A stretch of DNA of 64,000 nucleotides from Sphingomonas rubra (GCF_900115745.1 NZ_FOXP01000001.1:1-64000), one strand, 5' to 3'. Positions 1 through 8,763 are shown, counted from the first letter of the stretch. Translations and numbers: made by a program. The notes: generated by a model from the letters alone, not told the origin.

Positions 1-336
1 CCGGTGAACCGCCTGCCCGAGCCGATCGAGTGGCTGAGCGATAACGGCAGCTGCTACGTCGCGCGCGACACCCGAGCCTTCGCCCGCGACATCGGGCTGA
101 TCCCGCGCACCACCCCGGTCAGCAGCCCGCAGTCGAACGGCATGGCAGAAGCGTTCGTCCGCACCCTCAAGCGCGACTATGTCCGCGTGAACCCCAGGCC
201 GGACGCCCAGACCGTCATCAAGCAGCTGCCAGGCTGGCTCGCCCACTACAACGAGGTGCATCCGCATCGCGCTCTGGGCTATCGATCACCCCGCGAGTAC
301 ATCGCGCAAACCCGCGAGGACCCGTCAGGCCTTTAG
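1..336 (+). CDS. IS3-family transposase, C-terminal part (5' end outside window)
   Basis: The reading frame is open from the first base and encodes the C-terminal half of an rve integrase-core (DDE) transposase of the IS3 orfB type. The second catalytic Asp lies in LSDNGSCY, the catalytic Glu in [19 protein letters not shown], and the typical end [14 protein letters not shown] is present. The first Asp and the N-terminal HTH would be upstream of the window. It catalyses cut-and-paste type movement of its own insertion sequence. It ends about 20 nt before the next ORF, which it probably interrupted. Any OrfA partner is not visible. Confidence 0.85.
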   Translation, partial: PVNRLPEPIEWLSDNGSCYVARDTRAFARDIGLIPRTTPVSSPQSNGMAEAFVRTLKRDYVRVNPRPDAQTVIKQLPGWLAHYNEVHPHRALGYRSPREYIAQTREDPSGL

Positions 337-355
337 GGGGCAACAACAGCGCCTC

Positions 356-1096
356 TTGAAAGCTCTGGTGCTCGACGGTGAGGTTCACCTGTACGCCCGC
401 CAAGGCGTCGTGACGGAAACAGTGTGGATCGGCCTGCTATTTGACGGCAGGCGGACGGCCGATGGCGCGCACTACATCAAGCCAGACCCGGAAGAGGTCG
501 CCCGTACCTACGGTGAGGAAGTTGCGGAGGCGATTAAGGGCAAGGCCATCATGGATGATGTCGAGTTGCACCGTGAGGAATGGAGAGATGAGCCGCGCGA
601 CGTGCCTTTCGCATTAATGCTGACTGATCAGGTGGATTTCGAGGCAGGTTCCCTAACGTTTGAACGGTACGGCAAAGACATCCCTGATGACTGGCTTTCC
701 ACGGCAGAAGAGACGTTTTCGAGATACAATCGGGAAAGCACACAACAGATTGTGCTTGGCGATCTATGCTGTTCGCTCGAACAAATCGAACTGCTTGCAC
801 CCCAGGCATCCGCCCCGACGCCTATAGCCCAGTCGCAGGCTGTCGAAACGTCGCGGAGTGGGCCTGGCCGCCGGCCCAAATGGGATTGGGAAGGTGCGCT
901 CGCGGCTGTGACCGCAATCGCGAACGGGGTGGACGGGCTGCCGACTGGCTTAGGCGCGCAAGCCGAAGTGGAACGCCTGCTGGCTGACTACTTCACCGCT
1001 CAGAGCGGCGGCGCACCTTCGGAAAGCGAGCTTCGCAAGCGGGCTAGCCGCATAATGCAAGCGATCGACGAGCACGGCAAAGAAGGCCGGAAATGA
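356..1096 (+). CDS. hypothetical protein, probably 5'-truncated by the IS
   Basis: I do not recognise the N-terminal part. The C-terminal 80 residues (GRRPKWDWEGAL onward, ending in RKRASRIMQAI) resemble a short domain found in many phage and island proteins. The only start available is a TTG with no good ribosome binding site. The frame stays open leftward into the IS end, so the native start was probably lost when the IS inserted. Codon use is less GC-rich than in the core genes. A role in the element is likely by location, but its nature is unknown. Confidence 0.55.
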   Translation: MKALVLDGEVHLYARQGVVTETVWIGLLFDGRRTADGAHYIKPDPEEVARTYGEEVAEAIKGKAIMDDVELHREEWRDEPRDVPFALMLTDQVDFEAGSLTFERYGKDIPDDWLSTAEETFSRYNRESTQQIVLGDLCCSLEQIELLAPQASAPTPIAQSQAVETSRSGPGRRPKWDWEGALAAVTAIANGVDGLPTGLGAQAEVERLLADYFTAQSGGAPSESELRKRASRIMQAIDEHGKEGRK

Positions 1097-1205
1097 CAAT
1101 CTAGGCCTTTGTCGGCCTTTATCGGCCGAACTCGAATGGCTTCCATGCTCAACCATCCACGTCCGCACGCCGCCTTGGCGCTTCCAGCGGACGGTGGAGG
1201 TTAAG

Positions 1206-1373
1206 TTGGAACCGTTGCTGCTACCCATATCAGACGCTGCGAAAGCCCTCGGCCTCGGCCGATCGAAGACCTATGAACTGATCGCGGCCGGCCGACTTGA
1301 AACCGTCGCCATTGGTCGGCGCCGGCTGGTGAAGGTCGATAGCCTCAAGGCGCTTGTCGGAGCGTGTCAGTGA
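1206..1373 (+). CDS. AlpA/excisionase-type helix-turn-helix protein
   Basis: This 55-residue protein starts at TTG. It has the winged-HTH pattern of MerR-like excisionase/AlpA proteins: ISDAAKALGLGRSKTYELI, then AAGRLETVAIGRRRLVKVDSL. Such proteins bind DNA as excision factors or activators of integrase and element genes. Its stop overlaps the start of the Toprim gene (GTGA), so the two are translationally coupled. The position just before a primase-like gene matches the AlpA-primase order seen in phage satellites and genomic islands. The TTG start is the least certain part. Confidence 0.7.
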   Translation: MEPLLLPISDAAKALGLGRSKTYELIAAGRLETVAIGRRRLVKVDSLKALVGACQ

Positions 1374-2332
1374 CGGCGGATGCGCACGGGCAACGCTCGC
1401 GCTTCAACCAACTTAATGCCACGCTCCTGCCGCAGCTCCCTGCATTGGTGAAGCAGTGGCTTCCGATCGGCCGAGCGGCTGGAGCGGAATGGACTGCGTT
1501 GAACCCGCGCCGGCATGATCAGCGGCCGGGCTCCTTTCGCGTCAATCTCCGCTCCGGCCGCTGGGCGGACTTCGCGACAGGCGAGTGCGGCGGCGATCCT
1601 GTCTCGCTCTATGCCTACCTGTTCACCGGAGGCCGGCAGGGCGCGGCCGCGCGAGCGCTGGACGGCGGCAGGACTGCGGTTCGCCCGGTGAGCGCTGCTA
1701 AAGTCGCGAGAGCTGCTAATCCTGATGCTGATGAGGCACGGCGGATCGCTCGCGTTCGCGCGATCTACGCGGCAGCCGTGCCGATCGGCGGGCCCTCGGA
1801 AGCCTACCTGATCGGCAGGGGCTTGCGTCCGGTGCCCGCCTGGACGCGGCTCCGCGCGGCCCTTCTGCGCTATCCTGGCGCGGGCGAGCATCCCGCGATC
1901 GTTGCGCCTGTAACGGGCGCCAGCGGGGCTCTGGAAGGCATACAGCGCACCTTCCTCACGGCAGACGGGCGCAAGCTGTCGGTGCGCGATCCCAAGCTCT
2001 CGCTTGGCCGCGTGGGCGGTGGCGCAATCCGGCTTGCGGAGCCGGCGGCGGAGCTGTTGCTATGCGAGGGGCTGGAGGATGGCCTAAGCCTCGCGCGAGA
2101 GCTGCCGGGTGCCAGCGTGTGGGCGGCTCCTGGTGCGGGCATGCTCGTGGCCATGTGCCTGCCGCCGATCGTCTCTAGCGTGATTATCGCTGCCGACAAT
2201 GATGCTGCCGGCGAACAGGCGGCGAGGCGGTCAGCCGAGGGGTTCGCGAGCGAGGGGCGGCAGGTGCGGATCATGCGCCCCAATCCGCCCTTCAAGGATT
2301 GGAACGATCAGCTTCGCGGTATCGCGCGGTGA
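1370..2332 (+). CDS. Toprim domain primase-like protein
   Basis: About 320 residues. The N-terminal segment (NPRRHDQRPGSFRVNLRSGRW, followed by ADFATGECGGDPVSLYAYL) matches the domain that precedes Toprim in plasmid and phage primases. The C-terminal Toprim has its Glu in LLLCEGLEDGLSL and its DxD-type acidic motif in VIIAADNDAAGEQAA. Such proteins make RNA primers for element replication. The GTG at 1370 overlaps the stop of the AlpA-like gene; a GTG six bases earlier is also possible. Its stop overlaps the GTG of the DUF3987 gene. The complete helicase half of a DnaG/TraC-type protein is absent and may be supplied by that neighbour. Confidence 0.8.
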   Translation: MTADAHGQRSRFNQLNATLLPQLPALVKQWLPIGRAAGAEWTALNPRRHDQRPGSFRVNLRSGRWADFATGECGGDPVSLYAYLFTGGRQGAAARALDGGRTAVRPVSAAKVARAANPDADEARRIARVRAIYAAAVPIGGPSEAYLIGRGLRPVPAWTRLRAALLRYPGAGEHPAIVAPVTGASGALEGIQRTFLTADGRKLSVRDPKLSLGRVGGGAIRLAEPAAELLLCEGLEDGLSLARELPGASVWAAPGAGMLVAMCLPPIVSSVIIAADNDAAGEQAARRSAEGFASEGRQVRIMRPNPPFKDWNDQLRGIAR

Positions 2333-3840
2333 GCCGGTTCGCGCCAGCACTGGCAGCAGCCGAGCCGGTTAACACGCCTGAGCCGCTGCCGCTCCGGCGC
2401 GCGCTGCCGCCGGCCGAGCCGTTCCCGCTGGCGGCGCTCGGCCCGGTGCTGGAGCGTGCGGCACGCGCCATCATGGATCGGGTGCAATGTCCTGATGCCA
2501 TCGCGGCGCAGTCGGTGCTTGGAGCTGCTTCGCTGGCGGCGCAGGCGCATGCTGACGTGATCATCCCGGCCACTGGGCATGCTCGGCCGCTCTCGCTGTT
2601 CCTGGTGACGGTGGCGGCTTCCGGCGAACGCAAGAGCGCGGCCGATGGGGAAGCGCTGGAGCCGCTACGGCGACGTGAGGAAGCATTACGCGACCAATAC
2701 GCGCGCGCGAGGCCGAGCTATGAGAACGCAAAGGCGGCATGGGACGAGGCGCGCAAGAAGGCGCTCGGCAAGGCCAAGGGCGACTATGCCGCCGGCCGAG
2801 ATGCGTTGGAACGGCTTGGTCCGCCGCCTGTGCCGCCGCTCGCGCCCATGCTGTTGGTGCGCGAGCCAACGCTAGGCGGGCTGCACAAGCTGTTCGGAGA
2901 AGCGGAGCCCTCGCTTGGCCTGTTCAGCGATGAGGCCGGGGGCTTCCTTGGCGGTCACGGCATGAGCGAGGAAAACCGGCTGCACATGGCGGCGGGCCTC
3001 TCGGAGCTATGGGACGGTGCGCCGATCCGCCGCGTCCGTGTCGGCGACGGCGCGACGATCCTGCCGGGTAGGCGGCTGGCGGCGCACCTGATGATCCAGC
3101 CGGGCGTTGCCGACCGGCTGCTGAGCAACGTGGAGCTGGGGCAGCAAGGGCTCTTGTCCCGCCTGCTGGTCGCGGCACCCGCCAGCCTCGCCGGCACCCG
3201 CATGCAGCGCGCTGCCGATCCACACTCCCGCACCGCTTTAGACGCCTACACGCGCCGATTGCTGGACCTGCTGGAGCTGGACGCGCCCAAGCAGGATGGC
3301 GCCTTGAAGCCGCGCCGCCTGGAGCTGGACGGGCGCGCGGCGGACCTGTGGCGCGCACTCGCCGATGACACGGAGCGGCAGCTTGGACCCGGTGGCACGC
3401 TGGAGCCGGTGCGAGGCTTCGCTAACAAGCTGGCCGAGCATGCCGCCCGGCTGGCGGGCGTGATCCAGCTTACGGAGGTGCCGCAGGCTGGTAGCGTCGG
3501 CGGCGAGGCGATGGAGCGCGGGATAGCGCTCGCGCGCTTCTATGCCGGCGAGGCGCTGCGGCTGTTCCATACGGGCGCGATCCCGCCCGAAGTCGTTCAA
3601 GCCGAGCTGCTGCTGAGCTGGCTTCATGCGGATTGGGGCAAGCCGCTGGTGGGGATCGCCCACGTCTATCAGCGCGGGCCGAACTCCATCCGCACTAAGG
3701 CGAAGGCGCGTGCGGCGATCGACGTGCTGGAGGAACATGGCTGGCTGCACCCGATGCCGGACGGAGCCGAAACCGACGGGAAGCGCCATCGGGACGCATG
3801 GCGCGTGATCCCGCCGCTTTCGCAAGTTTCGCGGCTTTAG
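2329..3840 (+). CDS. DUF3987 (YfjI-like) domain protein
   Basis: A 503-residue protein of the DUF3987 family, which is common beside Toprim primases in plasmids, phages and islands and is often described as a degenerate replicative helicase-like ATPase. A Walker-A-like segment (VAASGERKSAAD) sits near residue 95, followed by a charged helix and the conserved LFSDEAGGFLGGHGM region. I chose the GTG at 2329 because it overlaps the upstream stop as GTGA; a TTG at 2299 is unlikely. The coupled pair probably initiates replication of the element. The biochemical activity of the family is not established. Confidence 0.75.
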   Translation: MSRFAPALAAAEPVNTPEPLPLRRALPPAEPFPLAALGPVLERAARAIMDRVQCPDAIAAQSVLGAASLAAQAHADVIIPATGHARPLSLFLVTVAASGERKSAADGEALEPLRRREEALRDQYARARPSYENAKAAWDEARKKALGKAKGDYAAGRDALERLGPPPVPPLAPMLLVREPTLGGLHKLFGEAEPSLGLFSDEAGGFLGGHGMSEENRLHMAAGLSELWDGAPIRRVRVGDGATILPGRRLAAHLMIQPGVADRLLSNVELGQQGLLSRLLVAAPASLAGTRMQRAADPHSRTALDAYTRRLLDLLELDAPKQDGALKPRRLELDGRAADLWRALADDTERQLGPGGTLEPVRGFANKLAEHAARLAGVIQLTEVPQAGSVGGEAMERGIALARFYAGEALRLFHTGAIPPEVVQAELLLSWLHADWGKPLVGIAHVYQRGPNSIRTKAKARAAIDVLEEHGWLHPMPDGAETDGKRHRDAWRVIPPLSQVSRL

Positions 3841-3870
3841 CAGGCCGCCACCGGAAAACGGAGATTTTGC

Positions 3871-4554
3871 ATGGCAGGAGCGAAACCAGCGGGAACGCTA
3901 CAGGTGGCGGAGAAGCCGGGAGTCTCGAAAGAGCGACAGTTAGCCGACGTGGCGCTCGATCCGCTGTTCGGTAGCGCGGTGATCGCCTCATCGTTCGGGA
4001 AGCCGTTCTCCGGCGAGACCGATTTCACGGCGCTGTATGAAGCGTTGCACGATCGCGCCAAGGCAATTCGGAGCAACAAGCTCGGCAGCGCAGAAGACAT
4101 GCTGACGGCGCAGGCCGCTGCGCTCAACGCCATGTTCCTAGAGCTGGCACGGCGATCGGGCGCGAACATGGGCGAGTACATCCAAGCGGCCGAAACCTAC
4201 ATGCGGCTGGCGTTGAAGGCGCAGGCGCAATGCCGTGCCACGCTAGAGACGCTGGCCACGATCAAGAACCCACCTGTCGTCTATGCCCGGCAGGCGAACA
4301 TCGCGAACGGGCCGCAACAGGTGAACAACGGCGGTGCCGCCCCTCGCGCGAGCGATCCGGCAAGCTCGCAGAACGAACTATTGGAGACGGAGCATGGCAA
4401 ACGGCTGGAGCCCGGAACGGCGGGCGCGGCAATCGGCGGCGATCCGGCGCTGGAAGCCGTGGGAGCGATCGACGGGGCCGCAGACGGCGGACGGCAAGGC
4501 CCGCGCCAGCCGCAACGCCGACAAGGGCGGAAAGCGGTTGGCGCTCAGGGCTGA
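3871..4554 (+). CDS. hypothetical element protein (phage-type)
   Basis: Encodes up to 227 residues with the start supported by its position 30 nt after the DUF3987 stop. The middle (SAEDMLTAQAAALNAMFLEL, YIQAAETYMRLALKAQAQCR) is helical and is followed by NGPQQVNNG, a segment I associate with hypothetical proteins in element cargo regions. From about residue 170 on it overlaps a second, apparently real gene in another frame, and the composition there turns into Gly/Arg/Ala-rich sequence. The true tail could therefore be shorter in ancestors. Function unknown. Confidence 0.6.
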   Translation: MAGAKPAGTLQVAEKPGVSKERQLADVALDPLFGSAVIASSFGKPFSGETDFTALYEALHDRAKAIRSNKLGSAEDMLTAQAAALNAMFLELARRSGANMGEYIQAAETYMRLALKAQAQCRATLETLATIKNPPVVYARQANIANGPQQVNNGGAAPRASDPASSQNELLETEHGKRLEPGTAGAAIGGDPALEAVGAIDGAADGGRQGPRQPQRRQGRKAVGAQG

Positions 4555-4615
4555 GCTGGCGCACCTTCGCGAGATGATGCGGGAGCTTGTGGCGGAGCAG
4601 CGGGAGGGGTGGTAG
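4394..4615 (+). CDS. small conserved hypothetical protein
   Basis: A 73-residue protein with a good GGAG ribosome binding site seven bases before the ATG. The pattern NGWSPERRARQSAAIRRWKP, then WERSTGPQTADGKARASRNADKGG, belongs to a recurring small basic protein found in phages and islands. Its function is not known to me. It overlaps the 3' part of the preceding gene by about 160 nt in a different frame. Both frames look like protein, so this may be a real nested overlap. The basic, Trp-containing N-terminus would fit nucleic-acid or structural binding, but that is only a guess. Confidence 0.6.
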   Translation: MANGWSPERRARQSAAIRRWKPWERSTGPQTADGKARASRNADKGGKRLALRAELAHLREMMRELVAEQREGW

Positions 4616-4652
4616 CTTCACCAAGCGCGATTGATCAGCAGATGGAAAACCG

Positions 4653-4952
4653 ATGCGTAGCGAAATTCGAAACATCCGCTACCTCGCTAAGTCGGGTGCT
4701 TTCGGAAAGCCAAATGCGACGGGCCTCTATATTTATGGCAGGCGGCGGGATGGTCGCACCGTACCATGCCATAGCGAGGTGCAGCCGGACGGCGGCATAC
4801 AGATTTATTCGTCTTATGCAGGTGCCGGTCCCTACCTGGAAGAAGACATGACGGAGTTTTCTGCGGAAGAGTGGGCGCGCGTCAGGAGTGCCGATGGCGC
4901 CTCCGCCGCGCGGCTTTGTAACGAGATACTCGACGCGCGGCCAGCTGACTAA
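4653..4952 (+). CDS. hypothetical protein
   Basis: A 99-residue ORF starting 37 nt after the previous gene. I do not recognise it. It is rich in polar residues (LYIYGRRRDGRTVPCHSEVQ, EFSAEEWARVRSADG), has no signal peptide or membrane segment, and has a plausible soluble-domain composition. It is the last rightward gene before an opposing HTH gene, to which it converges with only 10 nt between the stops. Confidence 0.5.
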   Translation: MRSEIRNIRYLAKSGAFGKPNATGLYIYGRRRDGRTVPCHSEVQPDGGIQIYSSYAGAGPYLEEDMTEFSAEEWARVRSADGASAARLCNEILDARPAD

Positions 4953-4962
4953 TTCGATCCAA

Positions 4963-5178
4963 TCACGGACATTCCACCAACCGGCGAAGGCTGCTCATGG
5001 TGATCAGCGTTGCCCGACCGAGCTTCACAGTTTGCAACTCACCAGCCTTGATCAGCGCGTAAACGGTGGACCGACGAACGCCGATGAGTTGCATCGCTGT
5101 AGGGATGCGGACTGCCAGCGGCTCCAGCGGGCTATGTGCCGGCTCCGGCCGACCTTTCTTTGTTTCAACATTCGGCAT
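4963..5178 (-). CDS. helix-turn-helix DNA-binding protein (HTH_17/excisionase type)
   Basis: 71 residues with a C-terminal excisionase-type winged HTH: RIPTAMQLIGVRRSTVYALI, then KAGELQTVKLGRATLITMSSL. I chose the ATG at 5178 because a GGAGAG lies seven bases upstream, and the longer open frame above it lacks such a site and any domain. It reads away from the tRNA-Ser end, toward the other element genes. It is a probable regulator or excision factor of the element. The 71-residue length fits the family. Confidence 0.7.
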   Translation of the reverse strand: MPNVETKKGRPEPAHSPLEPLAVRIPTAMQLIGVRRSTVYALIKAGELQTVKLGRATLITMSSLRRLVECP

Positions 5179-5625
5179 GCATGCTCTCCAGCCGGAGGAG
5201 CATGGTCGCGCAACGCAAGGCAATTGGCCGATTAGCAGGGCGGCGGGACTGTAGGAAAGTGCCTCAGCCATGCCGCTGAGTTGGTAAGCTAATGGAGCAA
5301 GATCAACGACTTCGCTCTGTGTAACGTCGTCTAACGAAATGATGGCCGACGTATAACGGCTATTGGATGGCATCCTCAGTCACTTACACCTGCGGGACCC
5401 CGCGTAAGGTGTGCCGAAAATTCCGCTTCTGTGCCGCCGTGCTTAGGGTCGATCGCGCTTCCGGCACCTTCTTTGATTCGAGTAGCCGGGACGATCGCGG
5501 AAGCGCGGTTAGCTGCGTCGGTCGCTGCGCTAAGCCAAGTAGGCGCGCCAAGTAGGGCCGAGAGTGGGGCCGCAAAGCGGATGACTCGAAAAAGCGCCGA
5601 AATTGAGAGACTTACGGCAGGTAAG
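5179..5625. other. 447-nt gap between HTH gene and tRNA-Ser; no convincing gene
   Basis: This stretch should hold the promoter of the leftward HTH gene and the element junction with the tRNA. Open frames on both strands here show no recognisable domain, and I found no integrase C-terminus. Short runs such as CGCGGAAGCGCGG look palindromic, but no repeat of the tRNA 3' end is seen. Confidence 0.4.
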
Positions 5626-5715
<90 letters not shown>

Positions 5716-5793
5716 GCAGAGGACTGATTGCCACCCTGGCGGGCGGCTTCGGCCGGTCGAGGGCGCGCCACTAACGCAAGGTCGGCGCCGGTG

Positions 5794-5810
5794 CAAGCGC
5801 TCCGCGCTTG
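5794..5810. promoter_or_regulatory. stem-loop in the hspQ leader
   Basis: A perfect inverted repeat CAAGCGC-TCC-GCGCTTG lies 24 nt before the hspQ start, upstream of any coding sequence and on the 5' side of tRNA-Ser. It could be an RNA structure in the hspQ leader. No heat-shock promoter could be assigned with confidence. Confidence 0.35.
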
Positions 5811-5833
5811 TTGCGGCGCGCGCCAGCGACTAA

Positions 5834-6217
5834 ATGTCCGGCATGCCCGAACATGTTACCCCGACCAACGGCGACGAGCCGGTCGCCCCGCCCGTATCGC
5901 ACGCGCGCTTCGCCATCGGCGAGGTCGTCCGCCATCGCATGTTCGACTTCCGCGGCGTGATCTTCGATGTCGACCCCGTGTTCGCCAATACGGATGAATG
6001 GTACGAGGCGATCCCGGAGGCAATCCGTCCGTCCAAGGACCAGCCCTTTTACCACCTGCTCGCCGAGAATATTGAATCGAGCTACGTCGCCTATGTCAGC
6101 CAGCAGAACCTCGTACCCGACGACAGCGACGAGCCGGTCGACCATCCGGCGATCTCGGGCCTGTTCACCGGCTTCGCGGACGGTCGGTACAATCTGAAGC
6201 GCGAGCACCGACACTAG
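5834..6217 (+). CDS. hspQ: heat shock protein HspQ
   Basis: A 127-residue protein with the HspQ/YccV hemimethylated-DNA-binding fold. Diagnostic segments are FAIGEVVRHRMFDFRGVIFD and EWYEAIPEAIRPSKDQPFYH, then SYVAYVSQQNLVPD. In E. coli HspQ is a small cytoplasmic protein that enhances Lon degradation of some substrates and is itself a Lon substrate. The N-terminal 20 residues are an unstructured extension usual in alphaproteobacterial homologues. A second ATG three codons in is an equally good start. It stands alone between two tRNAs. Confidence 0.93.
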   Translation: MSGMPEHVTPTNGDEPVAPPVSHARFAIGEVVRHRMFDFRGVIFDVDPVFANTDEWYEAIPEAIRPSKDQPFYHLLAENIESSYVAYVSQQNLVPDDSDEPVDHPAISGLFTGFADGRYNLKREHRH

Positions 6218-6696
6218 GCGCTCGCCCAGGTTTCGGCTGATCGCGCGACCCGCGGCCGAGCGATCGGGGTGCGGCATGGCGGTGCGAACGAGGATCGCTG
6301 GCGGCGATCATGGCATTGAGAATGCGGTCGCAGGCCATCGCGCGAAAGCTGTGCAGCGACCGATGCTGGAGTTCGAGCGGCATCGGTGCCTCCGCCTCAG
6401 CCAACGTCCCGGTACGCTGCGCATGAGACAGGATGGCGACGTAGCTCTCTCGCCGCCCCGTCCGGCCGGCGCGCCACGACTTGAGTCCGACGTCGCCCAG
6501 AGCAAGGCGCGGATCGGCAATCCGGTCGCCGTTCATCTCGACCGCAGGGGCGACGGAGAAGAGCGCGAAGGCGTACCTCGCCCGGTCGATTGCCGCGACC
6601 TGCAGCCTACGTCGTAGCGCTGTTTTCCGTGATCGCGGAGGGTGGCACCGCCGAAGTCGGATACGTTCCGCCGACAGCCGCAGATCCGGGCGGTGC
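6218..6696. other. 479-nt stretch with no confident gene
   Basis: A minus-strand frame from 6536 to 6165 (with no stop further upstream to about 6690) reads somewhat protein-like in GRRESYVAILSHAQRTG and LPLELQHRSLHSFRAM-type segments (actual PMPLELQHRSLHSFRAM). It has no recognised domain and overlaps the 3' end of hspQ. It could be a decayed gene or a lineage-specific one. I see no RNA gene or repeat here. Confidence 0.3.
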
Positions 6697-6771
6697 TGGT
6701 GACCCCTACGGGAATCGAACCCGTGCTTCAGCCGTGAAAGGGCCGCGTCCTAACCGCTAGACGAAGGGGCC
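6697..6771 (-). tRNA. tRNA-Glu (anticodon UUC)
   Basis: The minus strand starts GGCCCCTTCGTCTAGCGGTT and ends in an encoded CCA. The anticodon loop carries TTC within GGCCCTTTCACGGC. The T-arm ACGGGTTCGATTCCCGT is intact and the acceptor stem pairs fully apart from the usual discriminator. It is 75 nt long including CCA. Confidence 0.97.
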
Positions 6772-6807
6772 AGCGTGGGAGGCTGCTAGGCGAGGCGGGC
6801 GTCCACG

Positions 6808-8580
6808 TCAATCCGCCCATGCGGCGTCGTCGAGATGAAGTTCGGCGGCGGGGCGGCTGCCCCAGTCGTCGAGGCGGGCGCGGCCGGCGAGCCAGAGGCG
6901 GCGGTGGCCGGGGGCGGAGAGCAGAGCCTGGCCGAGCGGCGTGTCGGCGGCGCGGAAGGCCATGGCCTTGATGCTGCGGCCGTCATCGCCGGCGGCGATG
7001 GCGCGGACGTGGCCGTTGCCGACCACGTCGACCTTGACCAGGCGGAAGGGCCCGGCGGCGACGCGGGGAGCGGGCCAGCCGGCGCCGTAGGGGCCGCCCG
7101 CCTCCAGTGAGGCGACGAGATCGGGAGTGATGCCGCCGGGCGCGACGACGGCGTCGAGGAGCAGCGCGCGGTCCTCGCGCGCGCGGTCGATTGCGGCGGC
7201 GAGGCGATCGTCGAGGAAGCGGGCGAGGGCGGGGACCTGCGCCTCTTCCACCGTCAGGCCGGCAGCCATGGCGTGGCCGCCGCCGGCAAGAAGCAGGCCG
7301 TGCTCACGCGCGGCCATGATCGCGGCGCCGAGGTCGACGCCGGTGATCGAGCGGCCCGATCCCTTGCTGATGCCTCCCTCGTCGAGCGCGACGACGATGA
7401 CGGGGCGGCCGAGCCGCTCCTTGAGGCGACCGGCGACGATGCCGATAACACCGGGGTGCCAGCCGTGTCCGGCGACGAGGACGACATTGGCCCGCGCGTC
7501 GATGCGGGTATCGGCCTCCAACTGGACGGCGGCCTCGATCGCGCGGCGGTCGTCGTTGAAGCCGTTCAGCTCCTCGGCGAGCGCGCGGGCCTCCGCAGGG
7601 TCGGTGGTGGTGAGCAGGCGCACGCCGAGATCGGCGCGGCCGACGCGGCCACCGGCGTTGATGCGGGGGCCTAGCGCGAAGCCGAGGTCGGTGCAGGTCG
7701 GCGCGCGGGTGAGGCGCGACGCCTCGATCAGCGCGGCGAGCCCGATGTTGCGGCGCTGCGCCATCACCTTCAGCCCCTGCGTGACGAAGGCGCGGTTGAG
7801 GCCGCGGAGCTGCGCGACGTCGGCGACGGTGCCGAGCGCGACCAGGTCGAGCAGGTGGAGGAGGTTGGGCTTGGGCCGGCCAGCGAAGAAGCCGCGCCGC
7901 TCCAGTTCGCGGACCAGTGCGGCGGCGAGGAGGAAGCACATGCCGACTGCGGCGAGATGGCCGTGGGCGGCGGCGTCGGCGGCCTCGTCGAGGCGGTTGG
8001 GATTCACCAGCGCATGGGCGTGGGGGAGAGCGCTGGCACATTTATGGTGGTCGACGACGACGATCTCGATCCCGGCATCACGCGCGGCCTCGAACGCCTC
8101 GAAGGCCTGGGCGCCGCAATCGACGGTGACGATCAGCGTCGCGCCCTCGGACGACAGGCGGTGGAGCGCGGCGGCGGAGGGGCCGTAACCCTCGGTCAGG
8201 CGATCGGGGATGTAGGGGCGGGGCTCGAGGCCGAGGTCGCGGAGCAGGCGCACGAGCAGCGCCGTCGAGGTGGCGCCGTCGACGTCGTAATCGCCGAATA
8301 TCGCGATCTTCTCGGCCGCGACCACCGCGTCGGCGAGGCGGGCGGCGGCGCGGTCCATGTCGCGGAAGATCGACGGGTCGGGCATGAAGCCGCGGATCGA
8401 GGGAGCGCGGTGCGCGTCGACCTCGTCGGGCGGGCAACCGCGGGCGAGCAGGAGCTGGCGGACGAGCGCGTCCTCTCCCCCGCCTCCGTAACCCTGACCG
8501 CCGTCGCGGTCGTCGGCGGAGAGCGCGCGCCAGCGCCAGGGCTGGCCGAGGATGGAGTGGGCGACGCCCAGAACGGTCAT
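6808..8580 (-). CDS. recJ: single-stranded-DNA-specific exonuclease RecJ
   Basis: RecJ degrades single-stranded DNA 5' to 3' in RecF-pathway recombination and mismatch repair. The 590-residue protein has the DHH-family motifs: IAIFGDYDVDGATSTALL (motif I), LIVTVDCGAQAF (motif II) and VVVDHHKCASALPHAHALVN (motif III). The DHHA1 domain follows (LVAGHGWHPGVIGIVAGRL, GSGRSITGVDLGAAI, AGGGHAMAAGL), then the C-terminal OB-like region. I set the start at the ATG at 8580 (MTVLGVAHSILGQPWRW), where homology begins. The frame upstream is open but has no conserved sequence. It precedes tRNA-Glu on the same strand. Confidence 0.95.
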   Translation of the reverse strand: MTVLGVAHSILGQPWRWRALSADDRDGGQGYGGGGEDALVRQLLLARGCPPDEVDAHRAPSIRGFMPDPSIFRDMDRAAARLADAVVAAEKIAIFGDYDVDGATSTALLVRLLRDLGLEPRPYIPDRLTEGYGPSAAALHRLSSEGATLIVTVDCGAQAFEAFEAARDAGIEIVVVDHHKCASALPHAHALVNPNRLDEAADAAAHGHLAAVGMCFLLAAALVRELERRGFFAGRPKPNLLHLLDLVALGTVADVAQLRGLNRAFVTQGLKVMAQRRNIGLAALIEASRLTRAPTCTDLGFALGPRINAGGRVGRADLGVRLLTTTDPAEARALAEELNGFNDDRRAIEAAVQLEADTRIDARANVVLVAGHGWHPGVIGIVAGRLKERLGRPVIVVALDEGGISKGSGRSITGVDLGAAIMAAREHGLLLAGGGHAMAAGLTVEEAQVPALARFLDDRLAAAIDRAREDRALLLDAVVAPGGITPDLVASLEAGGPYGAGWPAPRVAAGPFRLVKVDVVGNGHVRAIAAGDDGRSIKAMAFRAADTPLGQALLSAPGHRRLWLAGRARLDDWGSRPAAELHLDDAAWAD

Positions 8581-8763
8581 CGCGGGGTCAACGGTAACGA
8601 AGGCGGAAGGGGCACGATCACTTTCATCAGCGGCGCTCAGTACCATTGCCGGGCGTTGTAGAACAGCACCAAGGGGGACTCCCCAGGGCACAGGATGTTG
8701 CCGGATCGAAGCCCTTGCCTCTGCGTCAAAGGTCCGTGGCTACACTGACCATTGATCGCCGTC

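Larger units (their letters stand above)
1..5625. mobile_element. right part of an element integrated at tRNA-Ser(CGA)
   Basis: This stretch holds element-type genes only: an IS3 transposase tail, an AlpA-like HTH protein, a Toprim primase-like protein, a DUF3987 protein and small unknown ORFs, plus an opposing HTH gene. It ends exactly at the CCA end of tRNA-Ser(CGA), and tRNA 3' ends are classic attachment sites for tyrosine-recombinase elements. Base composition looks less GC-rich in parts than the flanking core genes. No integrase and no second att copy lie inside the window, so the left boundary is unknown. The element may be a phage satellite, a prophage remnant or a genomic island. Assignment as an element is inferred from gene content and tRNA position. 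Confidence 0.55.

Noticed and set aside
6165..6536. Minus-strand gene between hspQ and tRNA-Glu
   Set aside because: It overlaps hspQ and has no recognised domain or ribosome site; kept only as a note in the gap description.
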